Position numbers and translations under genes: made by a program. Below the pieces are notes generated by a model. The model was not told the DNA's origin. It saw nothing but the letters and a program-made list of their open reading frames with translations, and did no database searches. DNA of 64,000 nucleotides from Butyrivibrio sp. NC2007 (GTDB taxonomy: Bacteria > Bacillota > Clostridia > Lachnospirales > Lachnospiraceae): contig NZ_ATWY01000011.1 in the NCBI RefSeq assembly GCF_000421405.1, positions 62,001 through 126,000 of the forward strand. Direction: 5' to 3'. Position 1 is the first letter of the stretch; each line of letters opens with the position of its first letter. Positions 42,239 through 50,535 of the stretch are shown here, in pieces.

Positions 42239-43549
42239 TTAATCATCTACATCAAAGTGTTCAAGGACATTCTTTTTAGCTTCAGGTCTTGAGTCGCCGT
42301 GTTTAACCATGAGCATTGTGAAGAATGCCAGGGTTGAGAAGATAAAGGCGTATGGGAACAGTGTCCTATAGGATACGTGTTCAAGAAGGAAGCCTGAAAG
42401 GATAGGTGTAAATACCTGAGCGGCCATTGAGAAGGTGTAGTAGGTCCCGGTGTACTTGCCGATGTCGCCTGATTTACTCATCTCAACAACCATAGGATAG
42501 CTGTTTACGTTGATGGCTGCCCAGCCGATTCCGATTATTGCGAAAAAGACATTGACGATTCCGTTATATACAGGCATCAGCGCTGCTACAAGATAGCATA
42601 TACTCATGAGAACTACGCCAAAGAGTATTACTTTCTTTCGTCCTATCTTGCTGGAAACAATACCTACGGGAACATAGCTGATGATGGCTGCAACCATGGC
42701 AATCATCATGGTCATTGCGTAGCCATCACCGTTAAGGTGCCAGACTTCGCTGACATATCTGGTGTAAGCAGTGGTGACAGCGTTGTATGCCATGTACCAG
42801 AATGCAACCGATAATAATAGGAATACAAGGCTCTTAAATACGTCTTTTGGAAGAGCTTTACCTTTGTTTGCATTGTTCCCTTCTTCGTTTTCAAGCTCTT
42901 CACCAAGGGAGTGAAGTCCGCCTTCTTCCTGTATCTTTTTGGCTATGACAGGCTCTTTTACCGTAAGAAGAAGTACCAGGACTGCTATGCCCATGATCGC
43001 AAGTACGCCACACATGATAGGAGTGTAGTTGACTTCAGCAGCTGAAGTATTGCTGTCAATGAATACCATGGTAAGAACCAGAGTGAAAGCACCACCGAGA
43101 GCTCCCATGAGATTGATTATGGCATTAGCTGAGCTTCGAAGCGGAGCCGGTGTAAGGTCAGGCATAAGCGATACGGCAGGTGATCTGTATGTACCCATGG
43201 CTACGAGAAGAAGCAGAAGCACTATAATAAAGAAGATAAGGCTGCCGGAAGGCTTTGCTACCTGGATGAGCACGAAGTAAAGTACCATGGCAGATATGGT
43301 TCCGAATAAGATGTACGGAGTTCTTTTTCCGAGCTTTGTGTTTGTCTTGTCGGAGAGAGCTCCGAAAAGCGGAAGAAGAAACAGCGCAAGGACATTGTCC
43401 AGGGCCATTATAACGCCGGTAAGAGTCTCGCCCAGGCCAAAGTTGTATTTGAGTATCTTTGGAATCTCGTTGTCGTAGAACTGCCAGAAAGCTGTGATGG
43501 ACAAAAATGCAAGTCCAATTAGAATGGTTCTCCTATAATTTAGTTTCAT
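42239..43549 (-). CDS. MFS transporter, sugar/glycoside (GPH/SLC45-like) type
   Basis: 436-residue membrane protein with about twelve transmembrane segments and a charged central loop (about residues 205-235, EELENEEGNNANKGKA). The N-terminal ITAFWQFYDNEIPKILKY and the loop GALSDKTNTKLGKRTPYI (MFS motif A with an RxGRRxP-like GKRTP) fit the GPH/SLC45 sugar-cation symporter branch. TYRSPAVSLMPDLTPAPLRS is another family mark. ATG 43549 is preferred; TTG 43558 is an alternative after AAGGGGG. The substrate is unknown, most likely a disaccharide. Single-gene unit with its own terminator. Confidence 0.88.
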   Translation of the reverse strand: MKLNYRRTILIGLAFLSITAFWQFYDNEIPKILKYNFGLGETLTGVIMALDNVLALFLLPLFGALSDKTNTKLGKRTPYILFGTISAMVLYFVLIQVAKPSGSLIFFIIVLLLLLVAMGTYRSPAVSLMPDLTPAPLRSSANAIINLMGALGGAFTLVLTMVFIDSNTSAAEVNYTPIMCGVLAIMGIAVLVLLLTVKEPVIAKKIQEEGGLHSLGEELENEEGNNANKGKALPKDVFKSLVFLLLSVAFWYMAYNAVTTAYTRYVSEVWHLNGDGYAMTMMIAMVAAIISYVPVGIVSSKIGRKKVILFGVVLMSICYLVAALMPVYNGIVNVFFAIIGIGWAAINVNSYPMVVEMSKSGDIGKYTGTYYTFSMAAQVFTPILSGFLLEHVSYRTLFPYAFIFSTLAFFTMLMVKHGDSRPEAKKNVLEHFDVDD

Positions 43550-43588
43550 TTCCCCCAAAATCCCCCTTTTTGTATAGGATATGAATTA

Positions 43589-43617
43589 AGAATAGTGTAA
43601 AAATAAACTTTTTACAA
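43589..43617 (-). promoter_or_regulatory. Probable promoter for the MFS gene
   Basis: On the minus strand: TTGTAA (43617-43612), a 17-base spacer, TATTCT (43594-43589), about 40 bases before the start codon. Confidence 0.45.
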
Positions 43618-43657
43618 TCACTTCACAGAATTTTTTCCATTATAGGCACTATATTTC

Positions 43658-43686
43658 TTGCGTAATCAAGGAAGACAATGTAAAAT
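43658..43686 (+). promoter_or_regulatory. Probable promoter for the GDPD gene
   Basis: TTGCGT, an exact 17-base spacer, then TAAAAT (43681-43686), 47 bases before the start codon and divergent from the MFS promoter. Confidence 0.5.
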
Positions 43687-43732
43687 AATTGGCGGACAAG
43701 TTATAAATTTATCAATTTCAGGAAGTGATTTG

Positions 43733-44617
43733 ATGGTTACAATCAAGGTTTTATGCATAGTTCTGGCAGTTTTGGCAGTTCTTTACTTACTTATTATCAT
43801 GCCAAGAATGACAAGGAGACCTGACAGAAAACCATACCTGAATGTCCTTTATGCTCACAGGGGACTTCATGATAACAATACCGATGCCCCGGAGAACACA
43901 ATGGCTGCTTTTGGCAAGGCTGTTATGGCAGGATATGGAATAGAGTGCGATGTTCAGCTGACCAGGGATGGTGTTCCGGTAATTTTCCATGATTTCACAC
44001 TGGCAAGAGTAGCAAGATACTCAGGCAGTGAGATACCGGAAGATGCAGTCAGAAACGAAGATGGCAGCATAGGCGTAGCCGGTAAGGTTATCGATTATAC
44101 CTTTGAGGAACTTCAGAAGTTTCATATTCTAAATTCTGAAGAAAAGATACCGAGGTTTGAAGATTTTCTTAAGCTTGTAGACGGAAAGGTTCCGCTTATC
44201 ATTGAGCTTAAGATCGAGCGAGGAGATTTGTCCGTATGTCCTAAGGTAGATACGCTTCTTAGAAACTACAAAGGTGTGTACTGTATTGAATCTTTTAATC
44301 CGTTGGGGATAATCTGGTACAGAAGACATCGCCCCGAGATTTTCAGGGGTCAGCTTTCAGATCAGTTCCACAGGGATAAGCCCGAGGAATTTAAAGGAGC
44401 ACTGTATTTTATACTCACCAATCTGTTTTTCAATTTTTTGGCAAAACCGGATTTTATTGCGTTTAACCGCAAATATCCAAAGAGTCTTTCAATGCAGCTT
44501 TGCAGACATTTGTACAAATGTGTTACCGCTGCCTGGACTATCAAGGATCAGGAGCAGCTTGAAGCAGCTAAAGAGGACTTTGACATTTATATTTTTGACA
44601 GCTTTATACCATCATAA
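43733..44617 (+). CDS. Membrane-anchored glycerophosphodiester phosphodiesterase family protein
   Basis: Cleaves glycerophosphodiesters to glycerol 3-phosphate and an alcohol. One N-terminal membrane segment (VLCIVLAVLAVLYLLIIM) precedes a GDPD TIM barrel: YAHRGLHDNNTDAPENTMAAF with the catalytic His-Arg, IECDVQLTRDGVPVIFHDF with the metal-binding Glu/Asp and second His, then ELKIERGD and a late AAWTIKDQEQLE. ATG 43733 follows AGGAAG; the frame to 43658 starts within the promoter and is rejected. 294 residues. Probably recycles membrane or teichoic acid glycerophosphates. Confidence 0.92.
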   Translation: MVTIKVLCIVLAVLAVLYLLIIMPRMTRRPDRKPYLNVLYAHRGLHDNNTDAPENTMAAFGKAVMAGYGIECDVQLTRDGVPVIFHDFTLARVARYSGSEIPEDAVRNEDGSIGVAGKVIDYTFEELQKFHILNSEEKIPRFEDFLKLVDGKVPLIIELKIERGDLSVCPKVDTLLRNYKGVYCIESFNPLGIIWYRRHRPEIFRGQLSDQFHRDKPEEFKGALYFILTNLFFNFLAKPDFIAFNRKYPKSLSMQLCRHLYKCVTAAWTIKDQEQLEAAKEDFDIYIFDSFIPS

Positions 44618-44625
44618 GGTAATTC

Positions 44626-44644
44626 CTGTGTATTAATCACACAG
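44626..44644 (+). promoter_or_regulatory. Inverted repeat upstream of ppdK, operator candidate
   Basis: CTGTGT-ATTAATC-ACACAG, a perfect six-base inverted repeat with a seven-base centre. TTGACA at 44595-44600 with GGTAAT 17 bases on would place a start point near this site. The TGTG...CACA pattern recalls Rex and CRP/FNR sites. It has no T run, so it is not a terminator for the GDPD gene. Confidence 0.4.
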
Positions 44645-44672
44645 TAGTTATAAAAAATGTATATATGAAAGG

Positions 44673-44694
44673 TTACCGGACTGTATTCCGGTAA
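44673..44694 (+). promoter_or_regulatory. 5' leader hairpin of ppdK
   Basis: TTACCGG / CCGGTAA, a perfect seven-pair stem with an eight-base loop, ending just before the ribosome binding site AAAGG (44696-44700). It could stabilise the abundant ppdK mRNA or tune translation start. Confidence 0.5.
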
Positions 44695-44707
44695 GAAAGG
44701 TAAAAAC

Positions 44708-47554
44708 ATGGCGAACAAATGGGTTTATATGTTTAGTGAAGGTGACATGACAATGCGTAACCTCCTCGGTGGTAAGGGTGCTAACCTTGCTGAGATGACA
44801 AGCATTGGCCTTCCGGTACCACAGGGCTTCACAATCACAACTGAGGCTTGTACACAGTATTACGAGGATGGTCGTAAGATTAACGACGAGATCATGGCTC
44901 AGGCTATGGAAGGCGTTAAGAAGATGGAAGAGATCAACGGCAAGAAGTTTGGTGATCTTCAGAATCCTCTCCTTGTTTCCGTTCGTTCAGGTGCTCGTGC
45001 ATCTATGCCTGGTATGATGGATACAATCCTTAACCTTGGTCTTAATGACGAAGTTGTAGCAGCTATGATCAAGGGCAATCCTGATCCTGCTTTCGAGCGT
45101 TTCGTATATGATTCATATCGTCGTTTCATTCAGATGTTCTCTGATGTAGTTATGGAGGTTGGTAAGAAGTACTTCGAGCAGCTTATCGACCAGATGAAAG
45201 AGAAGAAGGGCGTTAAGTTTGACGTTGACCTTACAGCAGCAGATCTTAAAGAGCTTGCTGAGCAGTTCAAGGCCGAGTACAAGAACCAGCTTGGTAAGGA
45301 CTTCCCTTCAGATCCTGTAGAGCAGCTTAAGCTTGCTATCGAGGCTGTATTCCGTTCATGGGATAACCCTCGTGCTAACGTATATCGTCGTGACAACGAC
45401 ATCCCTTACTCATGGGGAACAGCTGTTAACGTAATGCCTATGGTATTCGGTAACCTTAACAATGAGTCAGGTACAGGTGTTGCATTCACACGTGACCCTG
45501 CTACTGGTGAGAACAAGCTCATGGGTGAGTTCCTTATCAACGCTCAGGGTGAGGACGTAGTTGCAGGTGTTCGTACACCTATGCCAATCGCTCAGATGGA
45601 GCAGGAATTCCCTGAGGCTTATGCAGAGTTCATCAAGGTTTGTGAGACTTTAGAGAATCACTACCATGACATGCAGGATATGGAGTTCACAGTAGAGAAC
45701 AAGAAGCTCTACATGCTTCAGTGCCGTAACGGTAAGAGAACAGCTCCTGCTGCTCTTAAGATCGCTTGCGACCTTGTTGACGAGGGACACAAGACTCCTG
45801 AAGAGGCAGTTGCAATGATCGATCCTCGTAACCTTGATACACTTCTTCACCCTCAGTTCGACGCTGCTGCACTTAAGGCTGCTACTCCTCTTGGAAAGGG
45901 TCTTGGCGCATCACCCGGAGCTGCTTGCGGTAAGGTTGTATTCACAGCTGATGACGCTGTAGCTTGGGCTGAGAGAGGCGAGAAGGTTGTTCTTGTTCGT
46001 CTTGAGACATCACCTGAGGACATCACAGGTATGAAGGCTGCTCAGGGTATCCTTACAGTTCGTGGTGGTATGACATCACACGCTGCAGTAGTTGCTCGTG
46101 GTATGGGTGAGTGCTGCGTATCAGGTTGTGGCGACATCAACATGGACGAGGAGAACAAGAAGTTCACTCTTGCAGGAAAAGAGTTCCACGAGGGAGATTA
46201 CATCTCAATCGATGGTACAACAGGTAACATTTACGATGGTCAGATCGCAACAGTTGATGCTAAGATCGCCGGCGAGTTCGGACGTATCATGGCATGGGCT
46301 GATGAGTTCAGAAGACTTAAGGTTCGTACAAACGCTGATACACCTGCTGATGCTAAGAAGGCTAGAGAGCTTGGTGCTGAGGGTATCGGTCTTTGCCGTA
46401 CAGAGCACATGTTCTTCGAGGAAGACAGAATTGCTGCATTCCGTGAGATGATCTGCTCAGATACAGTAGAAGAGAGAGAAGCTGCTCTTGAGAAGATCCT
46501 TCCTTATCAGCAGAACGACTTCAAGCAGCTCTATGAGGCTCTTGAGGGATGCCCTGTTACAATCAGATTCCTTGATCCACCTCTTCACGAGTTCGTTCCT
46601 ACAACTGAGGACGAGATCAAGAAGCTTGCTGACGCTAAGGGCAAGAGCGTAGACGAAATCAAGGCTATCATCAATTCTCTTCACGAGTTCAACCCTATGA
46701 TGGGTCACAGAGGATGTCGTCTTGCAGTTACATATCCTGAGATCGCTAAGATGCAGACAAAGGCTGTTATCCGTGCTGCTCTTGAAGTACAGAAGGCTCA
46801 CTCAGACTGGAACGTTAAGCCTGAGATAATGATCCCTCTTGTATGCGAAGTTAAGGAGCTTAAGTATGTTAAGCAGATAGTAGTAGAGACAGCTGATGCT
46901 GAGATCGCTGCTGCAGGTGCTAAGCTTGACTACGAAGTTGGTACAATGATCGAGATCCCAAGAGCTGCTCTTACAGCTGATGAGATCGCTAAGGAAGCTG
47001 ATTTCTTCTGCTTCGGTACAAACGACCTTACACAGATGACATTCGGATTCTCACGTGATGACGCTGGTAAGTTCCTCAATGCATACTATGACACCAAGAT
47101 CTTTGAGAACGATCCATTTGCTAAGCTTGACCAGACAGGTGTTGGTAAGCTCATGGAGATGTCACTCAAGCTCGGTAAGCCTGTAAATCCTTCACTTCAT
47201 GTAGGTATCTGCGGAGAGCACGGTGGAGATCCTTCATCAGTTGAGTTCTGCCACAAGATCGGACTTGACTATGTATCATGCTCACCTTTCCGTGTTCCTG
47301 TTGCTAGACTTGCTGCTGCTCAGGCTGCTATCGCTGAGAAGGCTGAGAAGAAGTGCGACAAGTGTGGTGCAGACACAAAGTCTTTCGTAGATGACGAGAC
47401 AAAGGCTAAGCTTGAAGAGGCTGCAAAGAAGGCTGAGGAGATCGCTAAGGAGCTCGCTGAGCAGTCAGCTGAGGTTGCCAAGGCTGGTCTTGAGGGTCTT
47501 AAGGCAGGCGTTGACGCTGCAGTTAAGGCTTACAAAGAGGCTAGAAACAAATAA
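44708..47554 (+). CDS. ppdK: Pyruvate phosphate dikinase with C-terminal extension
   Basis: Interconverts pyruvate, ATP and phosphate with PEP, AMP and pyrophosphate; in anaerobes it often runs toward pyruvate in glycolysis. ATP-grasp domain residues 1-340 (GGKGANLAEM). The phosphohistidine domain has GGMTSHAAVVARGMG with the catalytic His. The C-terminal TIM barrel has LCRTEHMFF, PMMGHRGCRLAVTYPEI, and CGEHGGDPSSVEF. The barrel ends at SPFRVPVARLAAAQAAI, the normal terminus near 875. About 70 more residues follow, with CDKCG at 883-887 and an Ala/Lys/Glu-rich helix. Codon use is strongly biased to CTT, GCT, CGT and GTA, indicating high expression. Confidence 0.97.
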   Translation: MANKWVYMFSEGDMTMRNLLGGKGANLAEMTSIGLPVPQGFTITTEACTQYYEDGRKINDEIMAQAMEGVKKMEEINGKKFGDLQNPLLVSVRSGARASMPGMMDTILNLGLNDEVVAAMIKGNPDPAFERFVYDSYRRFIQMFSDVVMEVGKKYFEQLIDQMKEKKGVKFDVDLTAADLKELAEQFKAEYKNQLGKDFPSDPVEQLKLAIEAVFRSWDNPRANVYRRDNDIPYSWGTAVNVMPMVFGNLNNESGTGVAFTRDPATGENKLMGEFLINAQGEDVVAGVRTPMPIAQMEQEFPEAYAEFIKVCETLENHYHDMQDMEFTVENKKLYMLQCRNGKRTAPAALKIACDLVDEGHKTPEEAVAMIDPRNLDTLLHPQFDAAALKAATPLGKGLGASPGAACGKVVFTADDAVAWAERGEKVVLVRLETSPEDITGMKAAQGILTVRGGMTSHAAVVARGMGECCVSGCGDINMDEENKKFTLAGKEFHEGDYISIDGTTGNIYDGQIATVDAKIAGEFGRIMAWADEFRRLKVRTNADTPADAKKARELGAEGIGLCRTEHMFFEEDRIAAFREMICSDTVEEREAALEKILPYQQNDFKQLYEALEGCPVTIRFLDPPLHEFVPTTEDEIKKLADAKGKSVDEIKAIINSLHEFNPMMGHRGCRLAVTYPEIAKMQTKAVIRAALEVQKAHSDWNVKPEIMIPLVCEVKELKYVKQIVVETADAEIAAAGAKLDYEVGTMIEIPRAALTADEIAKEADFFCFGTNDLTQMTFGFSRDDAGKFLNAYYDTKIFENDPFAKLDQTGVGKLMEMSLKLGKPVNPSLHVGICGEHGGDPSSVEFCHKIGLDYVSCSPFRVPVARLAAAQAAIAEKAEKKCDKCGADTKSFVDDETKAKLEEAAKKAEEIAKELAEQSAEVAKAGLEGLKAGVDAAVKAYKEARNK

Positions 47555-47574
47555 TTGATCATTAAATGATCTTT

Positions 47575-47608
47575 AGAGAACCATCCAATACGGGTGGTTC
47601 TCTTTTTT
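47575..47608 (+). terminator. Rho-independent terminator after ppdK
   Basis: A 12-pair stem AGAGAACCATCC / GGGTGGTTCTCT with one wobble, a short loop and a six-T run. Confidence 0.92.
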
Positions 47609-47639
47609 ATGATAAAATAGGGGATGTTGGAGGTTTAAA

Positions 47640-48515
47640 ATGCGAGGAATAGACTTACATACACATTCAAACTGTTCAGATGGAACCTTTTCGGTAAAAG
47701 AGCTTATGGACTATGCCCATGAGAAGAACCTTTCCGCCATTGCCCTTACCGACCATGACACGGTTGATGGCCTTGATGAGGGAGCTTTATATGTAAAAGA
47801 GAATTATCCTGATATGGAGTTTGTCCCGGGAATTGAGTTTTCTACTGTGGAAGAGGGGAAAGACGTTCATATTGTCGGACTCTATATAGATCATCACAAC
47901 ACTGAATTTACCGGTAAGCTGCAGCAATTCATTGACTCAAGAACTGAGAGAAACAAGAAGATGTGCAAAAAGCTATCTGAGGAAGCCGGCATTCCAATAT
48001 CCTACGAGGAGCTTGTCAGCTCTTTTCCGGGAGCTGTGCTCACAAGAGCCCATTATGCGGGGTTCATGGTGGACAGGGGATATGCCAGGAACAGAAACGA
48101 GGTATTTGATAAATACATAGGAGACAACTGCCCATACTACGTTGAAAGAGAAAAGATATCACCGGAGGAAGCCATTGGCTATGTGCTTGAAGCCGGTGGA
48201 GTACCTATTTTGGCTCATCCCATACTGTATCATATGAGCGACAGAAAGCTTGATGCCTTGGTGTCAAGGCTAAAAGACGCCGGGCTTAAGGGAATAGAGG
48301 CCATCTACTCAACCTACAGTCCCTCAGAAGAGAGGCAGATAAAAGAACTGGCAGCTAAGTACAACCTTGCTGTGAGCGGAGGCTCTGACTTCCATGGAGC
48401 CAATAAACCAAAGATTGATCTGGGGACGGGAATGGGGAAACTGTTCCTGCCGGAGGATCTTCTGGGCCCCATAAAAGAGATGTCTCTTTTTTATGGTGAA
48501 ACTGCACAATTTTGA
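47640..48515 (+). CDS. PHP-domain phosphoesterase (YciV/RNase AM-like)
   Basis: 291-residue metal-dependent phosphoesterase. Metal-binding motifs of the PHP family: IDLHTHSNCSDG (HxH), LTDHDTVDG, the EF pair in PGIEFS, HIVGLYID, the His in TRAHYAGFMV, LAHPI, and SGGSDFHG. The layout matches YciV/TrpH, whose studied members hydrolyse 3',5'-nucleotide bisphosphates and trim RNA 5' ends. ATG 47640 follows TTGGAGG. It stands alone after the ppdK terminator, with a probable weak promoter TAAAAT just upstream. Confidence 0.92.
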   Translation: MRGIDLHTHSNCSDGTFSVKELMDYAHEKNLSAIALTDHDTVDGLDEGALYVKENYPDMEFVPGIEFSTVEEGKDVHIVGLYIDHHNTEFTGKLQQFIDSRTERNKKMCKKLSEEAGIPISYEELVSSFPGAVLTRAHYAGFMVDRGYARNRNEVFDKYIGDNCPYYVEREKISPEEAIGYVLEAGGVPILAHPILYHMSDRKLDALVSRLKDAGLKGIEAIYSTYSPSEERQIKELAAKYNLAVSGGSDFHGANKPKIDLGTGMGKLFLPEDLLGPIKEMSLFYGETAQF

Positions 48516-48607
48516 CCAATTTTAATTTGTCAGAATACTGTATGAATTGTAGCCCGTGAATTATATAATGATTGATGTACTCTAAATATTTCTTAGGAGG
48601 AAAGTGT

Positions 48608-50263
48608 ATGAAAAGACAAAGAGTTTTAAAAAGTGTATTATCAGTTCTTCTTGTATTGGCAATGGTATTAGCCACAAGAGCTACAGCTTTGACAGCTTTT
48701 GCTTACAATCCTATAGCAGAGGTCATGACAATTGCCGATGTTCCTGCCGATCTTTCCGGCAAGACAATCATTCTTCATTCCAATGATGTTCACGGAGCTA
48801 TCGGACGTTATGCTTATATAGCATCTGTTAAGCAGAACTTCCAGAAGAGGGGAGCTGAAGTTATTCTGGTTGATTCCGGAGACTTCTCCCAGGGTACTTC
48901 TTATGTAGCTCAGTCAAAGGGAGCTGATGCTGTTACTTCAATGAATGCAGCGGGATATGACATAATTACCATCGGTAATCATGAATTTGATTATGGCCAG
49001 ACTCAGCTGCGCGCTAATATTGCAGTTGGTAAGTTTAAGACAGTCTGCGCTAACATTCTTGATGCAAATGGCAATCCTATTTTTGATCCCAATACCATGT
49101 ATACAACAAAGTCAGGTCTTAAGCTTGGATTCTTTGGTGTAAATACACCCGAGACACAGACTAAGTCCAATCCTGTATTTATTAAGGGACTTACATTCCT
49201 TTCAAAGGGTGATCTGTATGCCTGTGGACAGAAGCAGGTAGATGAGCTCAAGGCACAGGGCGCTGATCTTGTTATCTGCCTTGCTCACCTTGGAGTTGAT
49301 AAAGAAGCTGCAAGAGAAGGCATCAGCAGCGATATCTTCTATGATCATGTAAAGGGTATAGATTTTCTTTTTGATGGACATTCACACACAGTTATGAGTG
49401 CTGAAGGCAAGGAACAGATGGAATCTACAGGAACTAAGCTTGAGACCATCGGCGTTCTTGTTATCGATGATGCTACAAAGAAGATTGAAAACAGCTATGT
49501 CCTTAGTCTTGACGGACTTCAGAAGGAAGTAGTAGCAGATGCGATCACAACAAACATTATCAAAAGAATAAACGCTGAGTATGATGTTGTATTTGCTAAG
49601 AGCGAGGTTAATCTTAACGGTGAGAAAGCACCCGGAAACAGAACTCAGGAGACCAACATGGGCGACCTTGTATCAGAGGCAATGCTCTGGACAGTTACAA
49701 AGGATGCAGGCTCAATATCTGTTGACCCTTCCCATGCGGTAGCAATTACAAACGGTGGTGGACTTAGAGCGCCAATTAAGGCCGGAGATGTTACCAAGAA
49801 AGACGTCAACACGGTTCTTCCTTTCGGCAATACAGTTACTGTTGTATATGTAACAGGTGAGCAGCTTCTTGAGGCTCTTGAGGCTTCAACCTTCTGTACA
49901 CCGGATCCCGTTGGTGGCTACCCTCAGACAACAGGAATTAAATTTACCATCAATACCGGCAAGTCATATGCAGCAGGCCCGGCATATCCTGCATCAACTT
50001 ATCATAAGCCTGCAAGCATTAACAGGGTAACAATTGAGAGTATTAATGATCAGCCTTTCTCTAAGACAGATACATATGCTGTAGTTACAAACAACTTCAT
50101 CTCTGATGGTGGAGATACCTATTATGGTTTCTCACAGGCAACAGAGAAGTTTGACACAGGTATTCCTCTTGACGAGGCAGTTATGGCATACATAACAGAA
50201 GAACTTCATGGAAATATAGGAAGTAAGTATGCTGAGCCTCGCGGAGATCAGACAATTAAGTAA
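48608..50263 (+). CDS. Secreted bifunctional 5'-nucleotidase / metallophosphoesterase
   Basis: Exported enzyme that takes phosphate from extracellular nucleotides. The signal peptide is MKRQRVLKSVLSVLLVLAMVL, with likely cleavage after TALTAFA. The metallophosphatase domain follows (ILHSNDVHGAIGR, VDSGDFSQG, IGNHEFDYG, CLAHLGVD, DGHSHT). The C-terminal nucleotidase domain is from about 320 (ETNMGDLVSEAMLW, AITNGGGLRAPIKAGDVT, LPFGNTVTVVYVTG). No LPxTG anchor or transmembrane tail, so it is probably released. ATG 48608 follows AGGAGG; the longer frame to 48572 is not supported. TATAAT lies at 48564-48569. 551 residues. Confidence 0.94.
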   Translation: MKRQRVLKSVLSVLLVLAMVLATRATALTAFAYNPIAEVMTIADVPADLSGKTIILHSNDVHGAIGRYAYIASVKQNFQKRGAEVILVDSGDFSQGTSYVAQSKGADAVTSMNAAGYDIITIGNHEFDYGQTQLRANIAVGKFKTVCANILDANGNPIFDPNTMYTTKSGLKLGFFGVNTPETQTKSNPVFIKGLTFLSKGDLYACGQKQVDELKAQGADLVICLAHLGVDKEAAREGISSDIFYDHVKGIDFLFDGHSHTVMSAEGKEQMESTGTKLETIGVLVIDDATKKIENSYVLSLDGLQKEVVADAITTNIIKRINAEYDVVFAKSEVNLNGEKAPGNRTQETNMGDLVSEAMLWTVTKDAGSISVDPSHAVAITNGGGLRAPIKAGDVTKKDVNTVLPFGNTVTVVYVTGEQLLEALEASTFCTPDPVGGYPQTTGIKFTINTGKSYAAGPAYPASTYHKPASINRVTIESINDQPFSKTDTYAVVTNNFISDGGDTYYGFSQATEKFDTGIPLDEAVMAYITEELHGNIGSKYAEPRGDQTIK

Positions 50264-50276
50264 TTCAACAAAAATT

Positions 50277-50312
50277 AAGCCTGCCATGCAGATTGCGTGG
50301 CAGGCTTCTTTT
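50277..50312. terminator. Bidirectional terminator between the nucleotidase and minus-strand operon
   Basis: A 13-pair stem AAGCCTGCCATGC / GCGTGGCAGGCTT with one wobble and loop AGATT, followed by CTTTT. On the minus strand it is followed by TTAATTTTTG. Confidence 0.9.
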
Positions 50313-50327
50313 CATATACGATCAATA

Positions 50328-50495
50328 TTAAAGGTGCTGATCTCTCTTAACCTTATCGTACTGCTTGTTGAGCCATGGATAGATAGCTGCTGTGAGCTTC
50401 ATATCAAGGTTGAAGATGTAGACAGTGAAGGTCAGGGCGAAGAGAGCAGCGATAACGATCACTATTACTTTTATAACATGCAAAAATGTTGCCAT
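50328..50495 (-). CDS. Small single-pass membrane protein
   Basis: 55 residues from ATG 50495, seven bases after AAGGAG. One long hydrophobic segment (VIKVIVIVIAALFALTFTVYIF) is followed by NLDMKLTAAIYPWLNKQYDKVKRDQHL, likely cytoplasmic. The upstream extension of the frame (to 50579) overlaps the dehydratase stop and lacks a ribosome binding site. It is the last gene of the dehydratase operon, 40 bases downstream. I do not recognise the family. Possible roles include membrane tethering or stabilising the enzyme; this is inference from position only. Confidence 0.75.
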   Translation of the reverse strand: MATFLHVIKVIVIVIAALFALTFTVYIFNLDMKLTAAIYPWLNKQYDKVKRDQHL

Positions 50496-50535
50496 TTCTT
50501 TTTCTCCTTGTGTTATAGATTTAAGTGAAATTCCA

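Noticed and set aside
47354..47554. PPDK tail considered as a frameshift or fused neighbouring gene
   Set aside because: The frame continues without a break, with the same strong codon bias and a normal terminator after its stop, so it is part of ppdK.
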